Shown piece after piece: positions 35,881-43,818 of a stretch of 64,000 bases of DNA. Under the pieces are notes generated by a model. The model saw only the letters and a program-made list of their open reading frames with translations, ran no database searches and was not told the DNA's origin. Every line of letters starts with the position of its first letter. Position 1 is the stretch's first letter. Source of the DNA: DASUPK01 sp963801055 (GTDB lineage Bacteria > Actinomycetota > Thermoleophilia > Solirubrobacterales > 70-9); contig CAWDDE010000007.1 of the NCBI GenBank assembly GCA_963801055.1, positions 65,188-129,187 of the forward strand, in the 5' to 3' direction. Position numbers and translations under genes: made by a program.

Positions 35881-37422
35881 ATGAGCCCCCTGCCGGCCGG
35901 CCCGACCAGCGTCCCGGTGCCCTCACTGGCCCTGGTGATCCTCGACGGGTGGGGACTCGCGCCGGACGGTCCCGGCAACGCCATCTCGCAGGCGAGAACG
36001 CCGGTCTTCGACGAGCTCTGGTCCACCTATCCGCACACGACGCTCTCCACCTCGGGCCGCGACGTCGGTCTGCCCGAGGGGCAGATGGGCAACTCAGAGG
36101 TCGGGCACCTCAACCTGGGTGCCGGCGCGATCGTCAAACAGGACCTGGCGCGCATCGATGACGCGATCGCCGATGGCAGCTTCTTCGAGAACCCGGCGCT
36201 TCGCGCCGCCTGCGGCTCCGCCCGCGAATCTCGCCGGGGGCGCCTCCACGCCGTTGGCCTGATCTCCGACGGCGGCGTGCACTCCGGCTGGGAGCACATC
36301 GAGGCGGTGATCGAGCTGGCCGGGGAGGAGGGAGTCTCCGAGCTCATCCTGCACGCCCTCACCGACGGGCGGGACACGCTGCCCACGTCCGGAGCGGGCT
36401 ACGTCGCCGAGTTGGAGCGCTGGCTGCGCCACGTCGGCTCGATCGGGACGGTCGCCGGCCGCTACTGGGGCATGGATCGCGACCGGCGCTGGGACCGGAC
36501 CAAGCGCGCCTATGACGCAATCGTCCACGCGCGGGCGCCGCGGGCGGAGAACGCGGTCCAGGCGATCCGGGAGTCGTACGGGCGCGACATCACAGACGAG
36601 TTCATCGAGCCCACCGTGATCGGCGACTACGACGGCGCCGAACAGGACGAGCCGTTCATCTTCATCAACTTCCGGCCCGACCGCGCCCGGCAGCTGACCC
36701 GCGCGCTCGGCGAGCCTGACTTCGACGAGTTCGACCGCGGCCGCGCCGGCCCCTTCGAGGTGACGACGATGACCGAGTACCAGCACGGCTGGCCCTATCC
36801 CGTCGCCTTCCCGCCGCGCGAGCCCGAGACGACGCTCGCCCAGGTGATCGCGGAGGAGGGCGAGCGCCAGCTGCACGTCGCCGAGACCGAGAAGTATGCG
36901 CACGTCACCTACTTCTTCAACGGCGGCCGCGAGGAGGAGTGGAGCGGGGAGGAGCGCTATCTCGTCGACTCGCCCCGCGACGTGCCCACCTACGACCACA
37001 AGCCCCAGATGAGCGCCGCGGCCGCTGCGCGGGCCTTCACCGAGCACTGGCGGGAGGACGACTATCGCTTCGGGATCATCAACTTCGCCAACCCGGATAT
37101 GGTCGGTCACACCGGCGTGATCCCGGCGGCCGTCGCCGCCGTCGAGGAGGTCGACGCCCGCCTCGGCGAGGTCGTCACCGCCGTGCACGAGAAGGGCGGC
37201 GCGGTGATCGTCACCGCCGATCACGGGAACTGCGAGCAGATGCTCGAGCCCGACGGCTCCCCCAACACGGCGCACTCGACCAACCTGGTCCCCCTGATCG
37301 TCACCGATCAGGGGATCGAGCTGCGCGGGGGTGGCATCCTCGCCGACGTCGCGCCGACGGCGCTCGAGCTGCTCGGCATCCCGCAGCCCGAGGCGATGAC
37401 GGCTCACTCGCTGCGCAAGTGA
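35881..37422 (+). CDS. gpmI: 2,3-bisphosphoglycerate-independent phosphoglycerate mutase
   Basis: 513-residue Mn-dependent mutase of the alkaline phosphatase superfamily. Motifs: LVILDGWGLAPDGPGNAIS, the phosphoserine loop GQMGNSEVGHLNLGAG, NFANPDMVGHTG, and the metal ligands in VIVTADHGNCEQM and NTAHSTNLVPLI. It closes the glycolytic operon. An hsp20 relic follows immediately. Confidence 0.98.
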   Translation: MSPLPAGPTSVPVPSLALVILDGWGLAPDGPGNAISQARTPVFDELWSTYPHTTLSTSGRDVGLPEGQMGNSEVGHLNLGAGAIVKQDLARIDDAIADGSFFENPALRAACGSARESRRGRLHAVGLISDGGVHSGWEHIEAVIELAGEEGVSELILHALTDGRDTLPTSGAGYVAELERWLRHVGSIGTVAGRYWGMDRDRRWDRTKRAYDAIVHARAPRAENAVQAIRESYGRDITDEFIEPTVIGDYDGAEQDEPFIFINFRPDRARQLTRALGEPDFDEFDRGRAGPFEVTTMTEYQHGWPYPVAFPPREPETTLAQVIAEEGERQLHVAETEKYAHVTYFFNGGREEEWSGEERYLVDSPRDVPTYDHKPQMSAAAAARAFTEHWREDDYRFGIINFANPDMVGHTGVIPAAVAAVEEVDARLGEVVTAVHEKGGAVIVTADHGNCEQMLEPDGSPNTAHSTNLVPLIVTDQGIELRGGGILADVAPTALELLGIPQPEAMTAHSLRK

Positions 37423-37436
37423 GCCGGATTCCGGCG

Positions 37437-37684
37437 ATGGACCTCGTCGAGAAGGACGATCACCTTGAGCTCAGGAGACCCGCGAGGGCTACCGGCGCGT
37501 CGAGTGGGCCTTCGGCCGTTTCACTCGCTCCGTGGCGCTCCCTGAGGGCATCGATCCGAACGACGTTCAGGCCAACTTCGAGAATGGTGTTCTCGAGGTC
37601 CGCATCCCGAAGCCCAAGGAGTCCAAGCCGACGCGCGTGCAGATCGGCAAGGGCACGGTCGAGGGTTCCGGCAAGGAGAAGTAG
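37437..37684 (+). pseudogene. hsp20 (small heat-shock protein) relic with internal deletion
   Basis: From the ATG at 37437 the frame reads MDLVEKDDHLELR, the start of an alpha-crystallin domain, then becomes nonsense. A second frame from about 37482 gives EGYRRVEWAFGRFTRSVALP, then NDVQANFENGVLEVRIPKP, ending TAG at 37682-37684: the C-terminal half of the same domain. Roughly 35 residues between the two parts are missing, and the usual N-terminal arm is absent because gpmI ends just upstream. Confidence 0.85.
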
Positions 37685-37692
37685 CGACATAC

Positions 37693-37722
37693 CCTGTCTG
37701 GATCCGATCTGATCCAGACAGG
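37693..37722. repeat. Perfect 12-bp inverted repeat between the hsp20 relic and tgt
   Basis: CCTGTCTGGATC (37693-37704) and GATCCAGACAGG (37711-37722) are exact complements with a 6-nt spacer. It could be the terminator of the hsp20 transcript (no T-run follows) or an operator. It ends only six bases before the region where Tgt similarity begins, and the tgt frame is open through it. Confidence 0.8.
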
Positions 37723-37728
37723 CTCAGC

Positions 37729-38901
37729 TTTGAGATTCAGGCTCGTGACGGAGACGCCCGTTCGGGCCTGATTCGTGTTGCCCACGGGGAGGTTCCCACG
37801 CCGGCGTTCATCCCGCTGGCGACCAAGGGCAGCGTCCGAGGGCTCTCGTCGGCCGAGGTTGGTGAGCTCGGCTACGGGATGGTGCTGGGCAACACCTTCC
37901 ACCTTCACCTGGCGCCGGGCGAGGAGCAGATCGCGGCGCGCGGCGGCCTCCACCGCTTCATGGGATGGGACCGAGCGCTGATCACCGACTCCGGCGGCTT
38001 CCAGGTCTTCTCGCTCGCCCACGGCGGCGTTGCGGACGAGATCAAGGGCCGCCGCGGGAGCGTCGCCGGCGGGGCGAAGGTGAAGATCGGCGAGGAGGGT
38101 GTGGCGTTCCGGTCGCTGCTCGACGGCTCGAACCGCTTCCTTGGCCCCGAGGAGTCGATGCGGATCCAGGCAGCGCTCGGCTCCGACATCGCGCTGACGT
38201 TCGACGAGTGCACTCCCTTCCACACTGATCGCGAGTACACGGCGCGCTCGACCGAGCGCACCCACCGCTGGCTCGACCGCTGCCTGGACTGGCACGCGCG
38301 CGAGGGTCCCGCCACGCAGGCCGTCTTCGGGATCGTGCAGGGCGGGGTGCACGAGGATCTGCGCCGGGACTCGGCGGAACGGAACTCGGCTGCCGCCGTC
38401 GACGGGGTCGCGATCGGCGGGACGCTGGGACGCGAGAAGGAGGAAATGAAGGGGGTGCTCGGCTTCACGGTGCCGCTCCTCCCCGACGAGGCGCCGCGCC
38501 ACCTGCTCGGCATCGGGGAGGTCGACGATCTTCTCGCCGGCATCGGCATGGGTATCGACCTGTTCGACTGCGCGATCCCGACGCGGCTCGCGCGGCACGG
38601 CACCGCGCTCGCGCCGGACCCGGGGGGCCGCTTCCGAATCGACCTAACCAAGTCGGCCTACGCGGAGGACGACTCCCCGATCGTGGACGGCTGTCCCTGC
38701 GAGGCCTGCACGCGTCACACCCGCGCCTACCTCCACTACCTGGCCCGCAACAAGGATCTGACCGGTACTCGCCTGCTCACCCTCCACAACCTGAGCTACA
38801 CCGAGCAGCTCGTCGCCGACGCCCGCGAAGCAATCAGCGGCGGCCGCTTCGCCGACTACTCCGAGGCGGTGCTGGGCGGCGCGACCCCGTGGGTTGCCTA
38901 G
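37729..38901 (+). CDS. tgt: tRNA-guanine transglycosylase (start codon not identified)
   Basis: Exchanges guanine-34 of GUN-anticodon tRNAs for a queuosine precursor. Similarity begins FEIQARDGDARSGLIRVAHG at 37729. The substrate-binding motif is ITDSGGFQVFSL, and the zinc site is CPCEACTRHTRAYLHYL. There is no ATG, GTG or TTG in frame between at least 37561 and 37879. The ATG at 37879 would delete the conserved N-terminus, so the real start may be a rare codon or may have been lost. About 390 residues as drawn. Confidence 0.88.
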   Translation, partial: FEIQARDGDARSGLIRVAHGEVPTPAFIPLATKGSVRGLSSAEVGELGYGMVLGNTFHLHLAPGEEQIAARGGLHRFMGWDRALITDSGGFQVFSLAHGGVADEIKGRRGSVAGGAKVKIGEEGVAFRSLLDGSNRFLGPEESMRIQAALGSDIALTFDECTPFHTDREYTARSTERTHRWLDRCLDWHAREGPATQAVFGIVQGGVHEDLRRDSAERNSAAAVDGVAIGGTLGREKEEMKGVLGFTVPLLPDEAPRHLLGIGEVDDLLAGIGMGIDLFDCAIPTRLARHGTALAPDPGGRFRIDLTKSAYAEDDSPIVDGCPCEACTRHTRAYLHYLARNKDLTGTRLLTLHNLSYTEQLVADAREAISGGRFADYSEAVLGGATPWVA

Positions 38902-38918
38902 GGATACTGGGGGGGCCG

Positions 38919-39338
38919 ATGTCGGAGGAAAATGTCGAGCTCGTCCGGCGCGTGTACATCGAGGGGGATCTGCTGCAGACGACCTCCGAGCAGATCGATC
39001 GCCTCTTCCGTGAGTACCTCGACGAGGACTTCGAGTTCCGCCTGCCGGGGGACTATCCGGAGGGCGAGCCCGTCTTCCGCGGCAGGGAGGGAGTTGATCA
39101 GCTCGTCGCCATGCTCGGCGAGACGTGGTCCGAGTGGCAGTTCGAGCCGGAGCGCTTTCTGGATGCCGGCGACCAGGTGGTCGTCTTCGCTCGAATCGTC
39201 GGCCGGGGCAAGGCGAGCGGCGCTCCGTTCGAGCTCGAGACAACCCACGTGTGGACCATCCGGGTCGGCAGGGCGATATCCGTTCACGCGTACCGAGATC
39301 GCTCGCAAGCGCTCGAAGCAGCCGGCTTCCGCGAGTAG
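38919..39338 (+). CDS. SnoaL-like (NTF2 fold) protein, MSEENVE family
   Basis: 139 residues starting MSEENVELVRRVYIEG and ending SQALEAAGFRE. SnoaL/NTF2-like fold, usually a small-molecule enzyme or binding protein of unknown substrate. It belongs to the same paralogous family as the genes at 60265 and 61113 and the relics near 48555 and 61109. The start is chosen by that shared N-terminus. A GATACTG box lies 16-22 bases before the ATG, as in its paralogues. Confidence 0.85.
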   Translation: MSEENVELVRRVYIEGDLLQTTSEQIDRLFREYLDEDFEFRLPGDYPEGEPVFRGREGVDQLVAMLGETWSEWQFEPERFLDAGDQVVVFARIVGRGKASGAPFELETTHVWTIRVGRAISVHAYRDRSQALEAAGFRE

Positions 39339-39361
39339 CGGTGGCGCCTAGACTCGGTCCG

Positions 39362-39496
39362 GTGAAGGGAGTCGTGCGACAGAAGCCTGCCTGTCGTCAT
39401 TGCGGCGCCACGCTCGAGCACACGATCTCGAAGTGCCCGAAATGTGGTCGCCGCTCCCTGCTTTCGCTCCTCCTGCCGCGCCGGGGGAAGATCTGA
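39362..39496 (+). CDS. Small double-CxxC zinc-ribbon protein
   Basis: 44 residues from a GTG. Two C-x2-C knuckles (ACRHCGATLE and KCPKCGRR) make a rubredoxin-like zinc ribbon, with a basic tail ending LLPRRGKI. No family or function recognised; it sits alone between a SnoaL-like gene and the convergent kinase gene. Confidence 0.6.
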   Translation: MKGVVRQKPACRHCGATLEHTISKCPKCGRRSLLSLLLPRRGKI

Positions 39497-39503
39497 GCGC
39501 CCG

Positions 39504-40700
39504 CTACTTCGTGTTGTCCTCGACGACCTGCTTGAGGGCGTCGATCTGCTCGTTGACGTTCTGTTTGACGACCTGATCGAGATCGATTTCGCCTCCGCCT
39601 CCGCTGGAGGCGAGGGCGACGAATGCGGCGACCACCGCCGCGAGCAGCAGGATCGAGATCAGGATCAGCAGGTTTCGAGCGATGGCTGGCGCCCGCCGTC
39701 GGCGCGGCTGCGGCACAGGGCGAGGCTGGCGCGGAGGCCCCGGCCGGCTCTGCGGGCGCCGCTGGGTCCGGGTGCGGGGCATGTGGCGGGTGGCCGGGGT
39801 CGGCGCCTCGCCGCCGAGGATGCGGGTTGCCGCCGTGCCGGTCGGCGACTCGCCGGTCAGGCCTCGCCGCAGTGCATCGGCCAACTCTCCGGCGGCGGCG
39901 AACCTGCGCGACGGATCGGACTCGAGGGCGACGAGGACCGCTTCGCCCACCGCCTCCGGCACGTCCTCGTTGTACGAGTTGGGCGCGAGGGCCTGCTCGG
40001 ACTGCTGGCGGACCGCGAGCTCCGCCAGGGAGGTCCCCTCGTAGGGAAGCCGCCCGGCGAGGAACTGGTAGAGGACGACGCCGAGCGAGTAGACGTCTGA
40101 GGCAGGGGTCGCCTCTTCGCCCCCGGCCTGCTCGGGTGCCAGGTATGCGGCCGTCCCGACGACCGAGCCGACCTGGGTGATCCGGGTCTGCTCGCTGGCG
40201 CGGGCGATGCCGAAGTCGGCCAGCTTCACGGTCATATCGCCGCCGCCGGCGGGGCCGCCGATCACCATCAGGTTGCCCGGCTTGACGTCCCGGTGGATGA
40301 TCCCGTGGCGGTGGGCGTAGTCGAGGCCCGCGCAGGCCTGGACGCCGATCTCGACCGCGGTCTCGGGGTCGAGTGTGCCCTCCGCTTGCAGGAGCTGGGC
40401 GCCCGAGCGGCCGCGCACGTACTCCATGACGATGTAGTGGCTCCCGGAATCGATCCCGGTGTCGTAGACCTGGACGATGTTGGGGTGGACGAGCTTGGCG
40501 ACAGCCAGCGCCTCGCGGCGGAAGCGCGCGACGAAGCGCTCGTCGTCGGAGAGGTGCTCGGCGAGGATCTTCACCGCGACGGTTCGCTCGAGGATCGTGT
40601 CGGTCGCCCGGAAGACGGATGACATCCCGCCGCTGCCGAGGCGGTCCTCGATCCGGTAGCGATCCGAGATCAGCTCGCCCTTGGGGCTGAGCGGGCTCAT
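39504..40700 (-). CDS. PknB-type Ser/Thr protein kinase, single-pass membrane
   Basis: 398 residues from the ATG at 40700, which overlaps the stop of the upstream lipoprotein gene. The kinase domain covers about 20-280: GSGGMSSVFRA, catalytic Lys in VAVKILAEHL, HRDVKPGNL, DFGIARA, and AYLAPEQAGG. A Pro/Arg/Gln-rich linker leads to one membrane helix (LLILISILLLAAVVAAFVAL) and a short extracytoplasmic tail rich in Asp and Gln. There are no PASTA repeats. Translational coupling with the Thr-rich lipoprotein suggests a functional pair. Confidence 0.94.
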   Translation of the reverse strand: MSPLSPKGELISDRYRIEDRLGSGGMSSVFRATDTILERTVAVKILAEHLSDDERFVARFRREALAVAKLVHPNIVQVYDTGIDSGSHYIVMEYVRGRSGAQLLQAEGTLDPETAVEIGVQACAGLDYAHRHGIIHRDVKPGNLMVIGGPAGGGDMTVKLADFGIARASEQTRITQVGSVVGTAAYLAPEQAGGEEATPASDVYSLGVVLYQFLAGRLPYEGTSLAELAVRQQSEQALAPNSYNEDVPEAVGEAVLVALESDPSRRFAAAGELADALRRGLTGESPTGTAATRILGGEAPTPATRHMPRTRTQRRPQSRPGPPRQPRPVPQPRRRRAPAIARNLLILISILLLAAVVAAFVALASSGGGGEIDLDQVVKQNVNEQIDALKQVVEDNTK

Positions 40701-41209
40701 AGTCCTCCGGGCCCGACCCCGCCCGAGGCACCCGGCGTGGTGGTGGGCGTCGTCTGGGTCTGCGTCGTCGTGGTCGGCTGGGTCTGTGTGCGGGTCGTCG
40801 TCGTGCTCGGCCGGGTGCGCGTCGTCGTCGTCGTGGTGGACTCGGTCGTCGATGGCGTGCTGGTCGTCGTCTCCGTCGTGGTAGTCGCCCTGCCCTGGCA
40901 CTTGTCCGGGTTCGTGAGCAGGAGCTTCAGATTGTTGGCGCCGTCGTCCAGAGCCTGCTTGACGTCCGAGTTCACGCTCGAGGGCAGGTTGTTGATGTCG
41001 GCGATCAGGTCGTCGGTCTTGTCGGCGGCTACCAGGCAGCTCCCCACGTCGACATTCGCATTGATCTCGTCGATCTTCGCCGTGAGGACGGCGGCCTCCT
41101 GGGCGGACAGTGATGGGTCGGGGCCGCCGTTCCCGCCGCAGCCGACCGCGCCGGCGGAGGCGGCGGCCAGGATCAGGGCAAGCAGTATCGACCGGAGCAT
41201 CTTCGGCAT
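40697..41209 (-). CDS. Lipoprotein with a Thr-rich low-complexity tail
   Basis: 170 residues from the ATG at 41209. The signal ends GAVGCGGNGG with the lipidation Cys. A helical domain of about 85 residues (AAVLTAKIDEINANVDVGSC, ADINNLPSSVNSDVKQALDD) contains two Cys (VGSCLV, PDKCQG) that may form a disulfide. The last 60 residues are almost all Thr with some Ser, Pro, Gln and Arg, a likely O-glycosylated spacer outside the cell. Its stop overlaps the kinase start, so it may be the kinase's sensor or partner (inference). Confidence 0.8.
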   Translation of the reverse strand: MPKMLRSILLALILAAASAGAVGCGGNGGPDPSLSAQEAAVLTAKIDEINANVDVGSCLVAADKTDDLIADINNLPSSVNSDVKQALDDGANNLKLLLTNPDKCQGRATTTTETTTSTPSTTESTTTTTTRTRPSTTTTRTQTQPTTTTQTQTTPTTTPGASGGVGPGGL

Positions 41210-41313
41210 CGCGGCGATACTAGCTAGAGGGTTGACGGGGGCCCGCGCCTGCGGATGGCCCAGATCGGCCCTCCGGCCCCTCCGGCCGCTCGCTGTCATC
41301 CGATCGGGCGACA

Positions 41314-42051
41314 TCACTGGCCCACATAGAGGCGATCGGCGAGCAACTCGGGGAGCCCAGCCTCCCGAATCGCCTCCGCCGCTCCGTCGATGTCGTAGGA
41401 GGCGCGGTGATAGGTCGCGGTCCATGAGTCGGTGTCGAGCTCCAGCCAGGCGCCGCGCGGGTCGCCGTCGCGCGGCTGGCCGACACTGCCCGGATTGAGC
41501 AGCCAGCGCCGCTCGGTGAGGTCGATCTCCTTGCCGTCCTCAGCCTGCCCTCCGCCATCCCCACCCGGAGGCCCGCTGCCGTCCGAGAACCAGAGCGCGA
41601 CGTGGGAATGCCCGATCAGGCTGACGCGCGCCGACTGCTGCTCCATGCACTCGCGGGCCTGATCGACCGCCAGCACGTATTCCCATACCGGATCGCGCGG
41701 CGAGGCGTGGTAGAGGGCGACCTCGTGCTCGGTGTTCTTGGGTTGGAGCACCTTGAGGTAGTCGATCGTCGAAGCGTCCGAGTTCGCCCGGGTCCACTCG
41801 ACCGCCGCCGCCGCGGAGGCTGAGAAGACGTCGGTGCCGATCTCGCCGATCACGGCGAGATCGTGGTTACCGACGAGGCTGAGCTCGCAGTGCTCAGAGA
41901 CCAGCTTGGTGCACTCGTCGGGCTGTGCGCCGTATCCGACGACGTCGCCGAGACACCAGCGGCGCTCGATGCCGGCCTCGTCGATCGACGCGAGCACGGC
42001 CTCGAGCGCCGGCAGGTTGCTGTGGATGTCGGTGAGGATGGCGACGCGCAC
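41314..42051 (-). CDS. YfcE/MJ0936-like metallophosphoesterase
   Basis: 245 residues from a GTG at 42051. Calcineurin-like metal motifs: LTDIHSNLPALEAVL, CLGDVVGYG, LVGNHDLAV, and GHSHVALWF. Hydrolyses phosphodiesters or phosphomonoesters of unknown identity with a dinuclear metal site. Near the C-terminus LNPGSVGQPRDGDPRG is typical of the family. Confidence 0.92.
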   Translation of the reverse strand: MRVAILTDIHSNLPALEAVLASIDEAGIERRWCLGDVVGYGAQPDECTKLVSEHCELSLVGNHDLAVIGEIGTDVFSASAAAAVEWTRANSDASTIDYLKVLQPKNTEHEVALYHASPRDPVWEYVLAVDQARECMEQQSARVSLIGHSHVALWFSDGSGPPGGDGGGQAEDGKEIDLTERRWLLNPGSVGQPRDGDPRGAWLELDTDSWTATYHRASYDIDGAAEAIREAGLPELLADRLYVGQ

Positions 42052-42110
42052 GGGGATTGGAGGCGACGGGAGCCGAGTTGGGGCCTGAGGGAGCCGTTTA
42101 TCGTAGGGAG

Positions 42111-43382
42111 GTGCCCGCCCCCAAGCTCGTCGGCCGCCGCAGGACAACCCCGATGTGGGTGCGCCTCGGCGCCACCGCCGTCGCGGCCGTGGTCGTGGCG
42201 GAGGCTGCGGCCTGGCTGCTGCGACCGCGGGACATCGAGCGGCCGGTGCACGCCGACGAGAACTCTTACTTCTCAGGTGCGGAGCTCACCAAGGCGCGCG
42301 ATTACGCCTCTGGGCAGCGCCTGATCCTGGTGGGGAGCCTGATCGCGGAGGGCGCGGTGCTCGTCCTGCTCGCTACGGGCCGGCCAGCGGTGACTCGCAG
42401 GGCGCTCGAGCGACTGGGAGCTCGGCCGGTTCTCGGCGGAGCGGCGGCGGCTGCGGGCCTCTCGGTGGTCGTCGCGGTGATCACGATCCCCTTCGGGATC
42501 GCCGCGCACGAGCGCTCGGTGGACGTCGGCCTCTCCACGCAGTCACTGGGAAGCTGGCTGAGCGACTGGGGCAAGGCGACGGCGATCGGGGCAGTCCTTG
42601 CCGGGCTCGTCGGGACCCTCGCCCTCGCCCTGATCAGGCGCTTCGGCAGTCGCTGGTGGATCCCGGGCAGCGTGGCGGTGGTGGCGGGCGCCGCGCTCTT
42701 CACCTGGGTCGCGCCGGTGCTCCTGGCGCCGCTCTTCAACAAGTTCGAGCCGCTGCCCGCCGGGCAGGCCCGCAGCGACGTCCTCGAGCTCGCCCGCAAG
42801 GCCGGCGTCGACGTAGGGCAGGTCTACCGCGTGGACGCGAGCCGGCGCACCACCGCAATCAACGCCTACGTCAACGGCCTCGGCTCCTCCAAGCGCGTGG
42901 TCCTCTACGACACGCTCCTCAACGACCTCAACCGCGGCGAGCGCCGCGCGGTAGTCGCCCACGAGCTTGGGCACGTGCACGGCAACGACATCCAGCGGGG
43001 GCTGCTGTTCGTCGCCATCGTGACGCCGCTGGCGCTGATCTTCGTCTCGGGGACCGCCCGCGCGATCGCCGGGCGGCGGGGCGCACAGCCCGGCCAGCCC
43101 GCCTACCTGCCGGCGCTGGCGCTCGCGATCGCGGCGACCTCCTTCGTGATCGGGGTCGCGGGCAACCAGCTCTCCCGCGGGGTCGAGGCGAGGGCCGACA
43201 CCTTCTCCCTCGAGCTCACCGACGACCCCAAGGGCATGATCGAGCTGCAGCAGCAGCTCGCCGACCGCAACCTCTCCGATCCTGACCCGCCCGGCGTCTT
43301 CACGTTCCTGTTCGGCACCCACCCGCCGGCGATCGACCGGATCGGCGCTGCCCTCGCCTGGCAGCAGGGCGAGCGCCCGTGA
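42111..43382 (+). CDS. M48 (Ste24/CAAX prenyl protease-like) membrane metalloprotease
   Basis: 423 residues from a GTG. Several membrane helices surround the catalytic motif VVAHELGHVHGND, and the third zinc ligand region is RGVEARADTFSLELTDD. The stretch YRVDASRRTTAINAYVNGLG is typical of Ste24-type enzymes. Likely degrades or processes membrane proteins. An ATG at 42153 is an alternative start. The GTGA end overlaps rlmH. Confidence 0.92.
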   Translation: MPAPKLVGRRRTTPMWVRLGATAVAAVVVAEAAAWLLRPRDIERPVHADENSYFSGAELTKARDYASGQRLILVGSLIAEGAVLVLLATGRPAVTRRALERLGARPVLGGAAAAAGLSVVVAVITIPFGIAAHERSVDVGLSTQSLGSWLSDWGKATAIGAVLAGLVGTLALALIRRFGSRWWIPGSVAVVAGAALFTWVAPVLLAPLFNKFEPLPAGQARSDVLELARKAGVDVGQVYRVDASRRTTAINAYVNGLGSSKRVVLYDTLLNDLNRGERRAVVAHELGHVHGNDIQRGLLFVAIVTPLALIFVSGTARAIAGRRGAQPGQPAYLPALALAIAATSFVIGVAGNQLSRGVEARADTFSLELTDDPKGMIELQQQLADRNLSDPDPPGVFTFLFGTHPPAIDRIGAALAWQQGERP

Positions 43383-43795
43383 AGGTGACGCTGACCGCCG
43401 TCGGCAAGGTGAAGGCGCCGTTTGCCGAGGCCGAGGCGCACTACCGAAAGATGCTGCAGCGCCACCAGCCGGTTCAGGTGATCGAGGTTCGCGACGAGGT
43501 GAACGTGGAGGGGAGGATCCCGGCCCGCTCTCACGTGATCGCGGTCGACCGCGGCGGCCGAGCGATGAGCTCGCAAGGCTGGAGCCAGTGGCTCTCCGAG
43601 CGTCGGATCGACGCCCAGGACCTCTGCTTTCTGATCGGTGGGCCCGAGGGACTCTCCGCTCACACGATGGCCCTCGCCGACGAGAGCCTCTCGCTCGGTC
43701 CGCAGACGATGGCCCACCAGCTTGCCCGGATCGTCCTGCTCGAGCAGCTGTTCCGCGCGACCAAGATCCTGGCCGGCGAGCCGTACCACCTCTAG
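43379..43795 (+). CDS. rlmH: 23S rRNA (pseudouridine-1915-N3)-methyltransferase RlmH
   Basis: 138-residue SPOUT methyltransferase modifying helix 69 of 23S rRNA. Conserved elements: LCFLIGGPEGLSAHTM and the C-terminal knot QLARIVLLEQLFRATKILAG ending EPYHL. Slightly short of the usual 155 residues, mainly in the N-terminal half. Coupled to the M48 gene by a GTGA overlap, which is probably incidental to function. Confidence 0.94.
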   Translation: MKVTLTAVGKVKAPFAEAEAHYRKMLQRHQPVQVIEVRDEVNVEGRIPARSHVIAVDRGGRAMSSQGWSQWLSERRIDAQDLCFLIGGPEGLSAHTMALADESLSLGPQTMAHQLARIVLLEQLFRATKILAGEPYHL

Positions 43796-43818
43796 GTCGA
43801 TGCGTAGGCTTGCAATCG

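Noticed and set aside
40737..41498. Plus-strand frame very rich in Val
   Set aside because: It is the antisense of the Thr-rich tail of the lipoprotein gene (ACC/ACG codons read as GGT/CGT and GTG/GTC).
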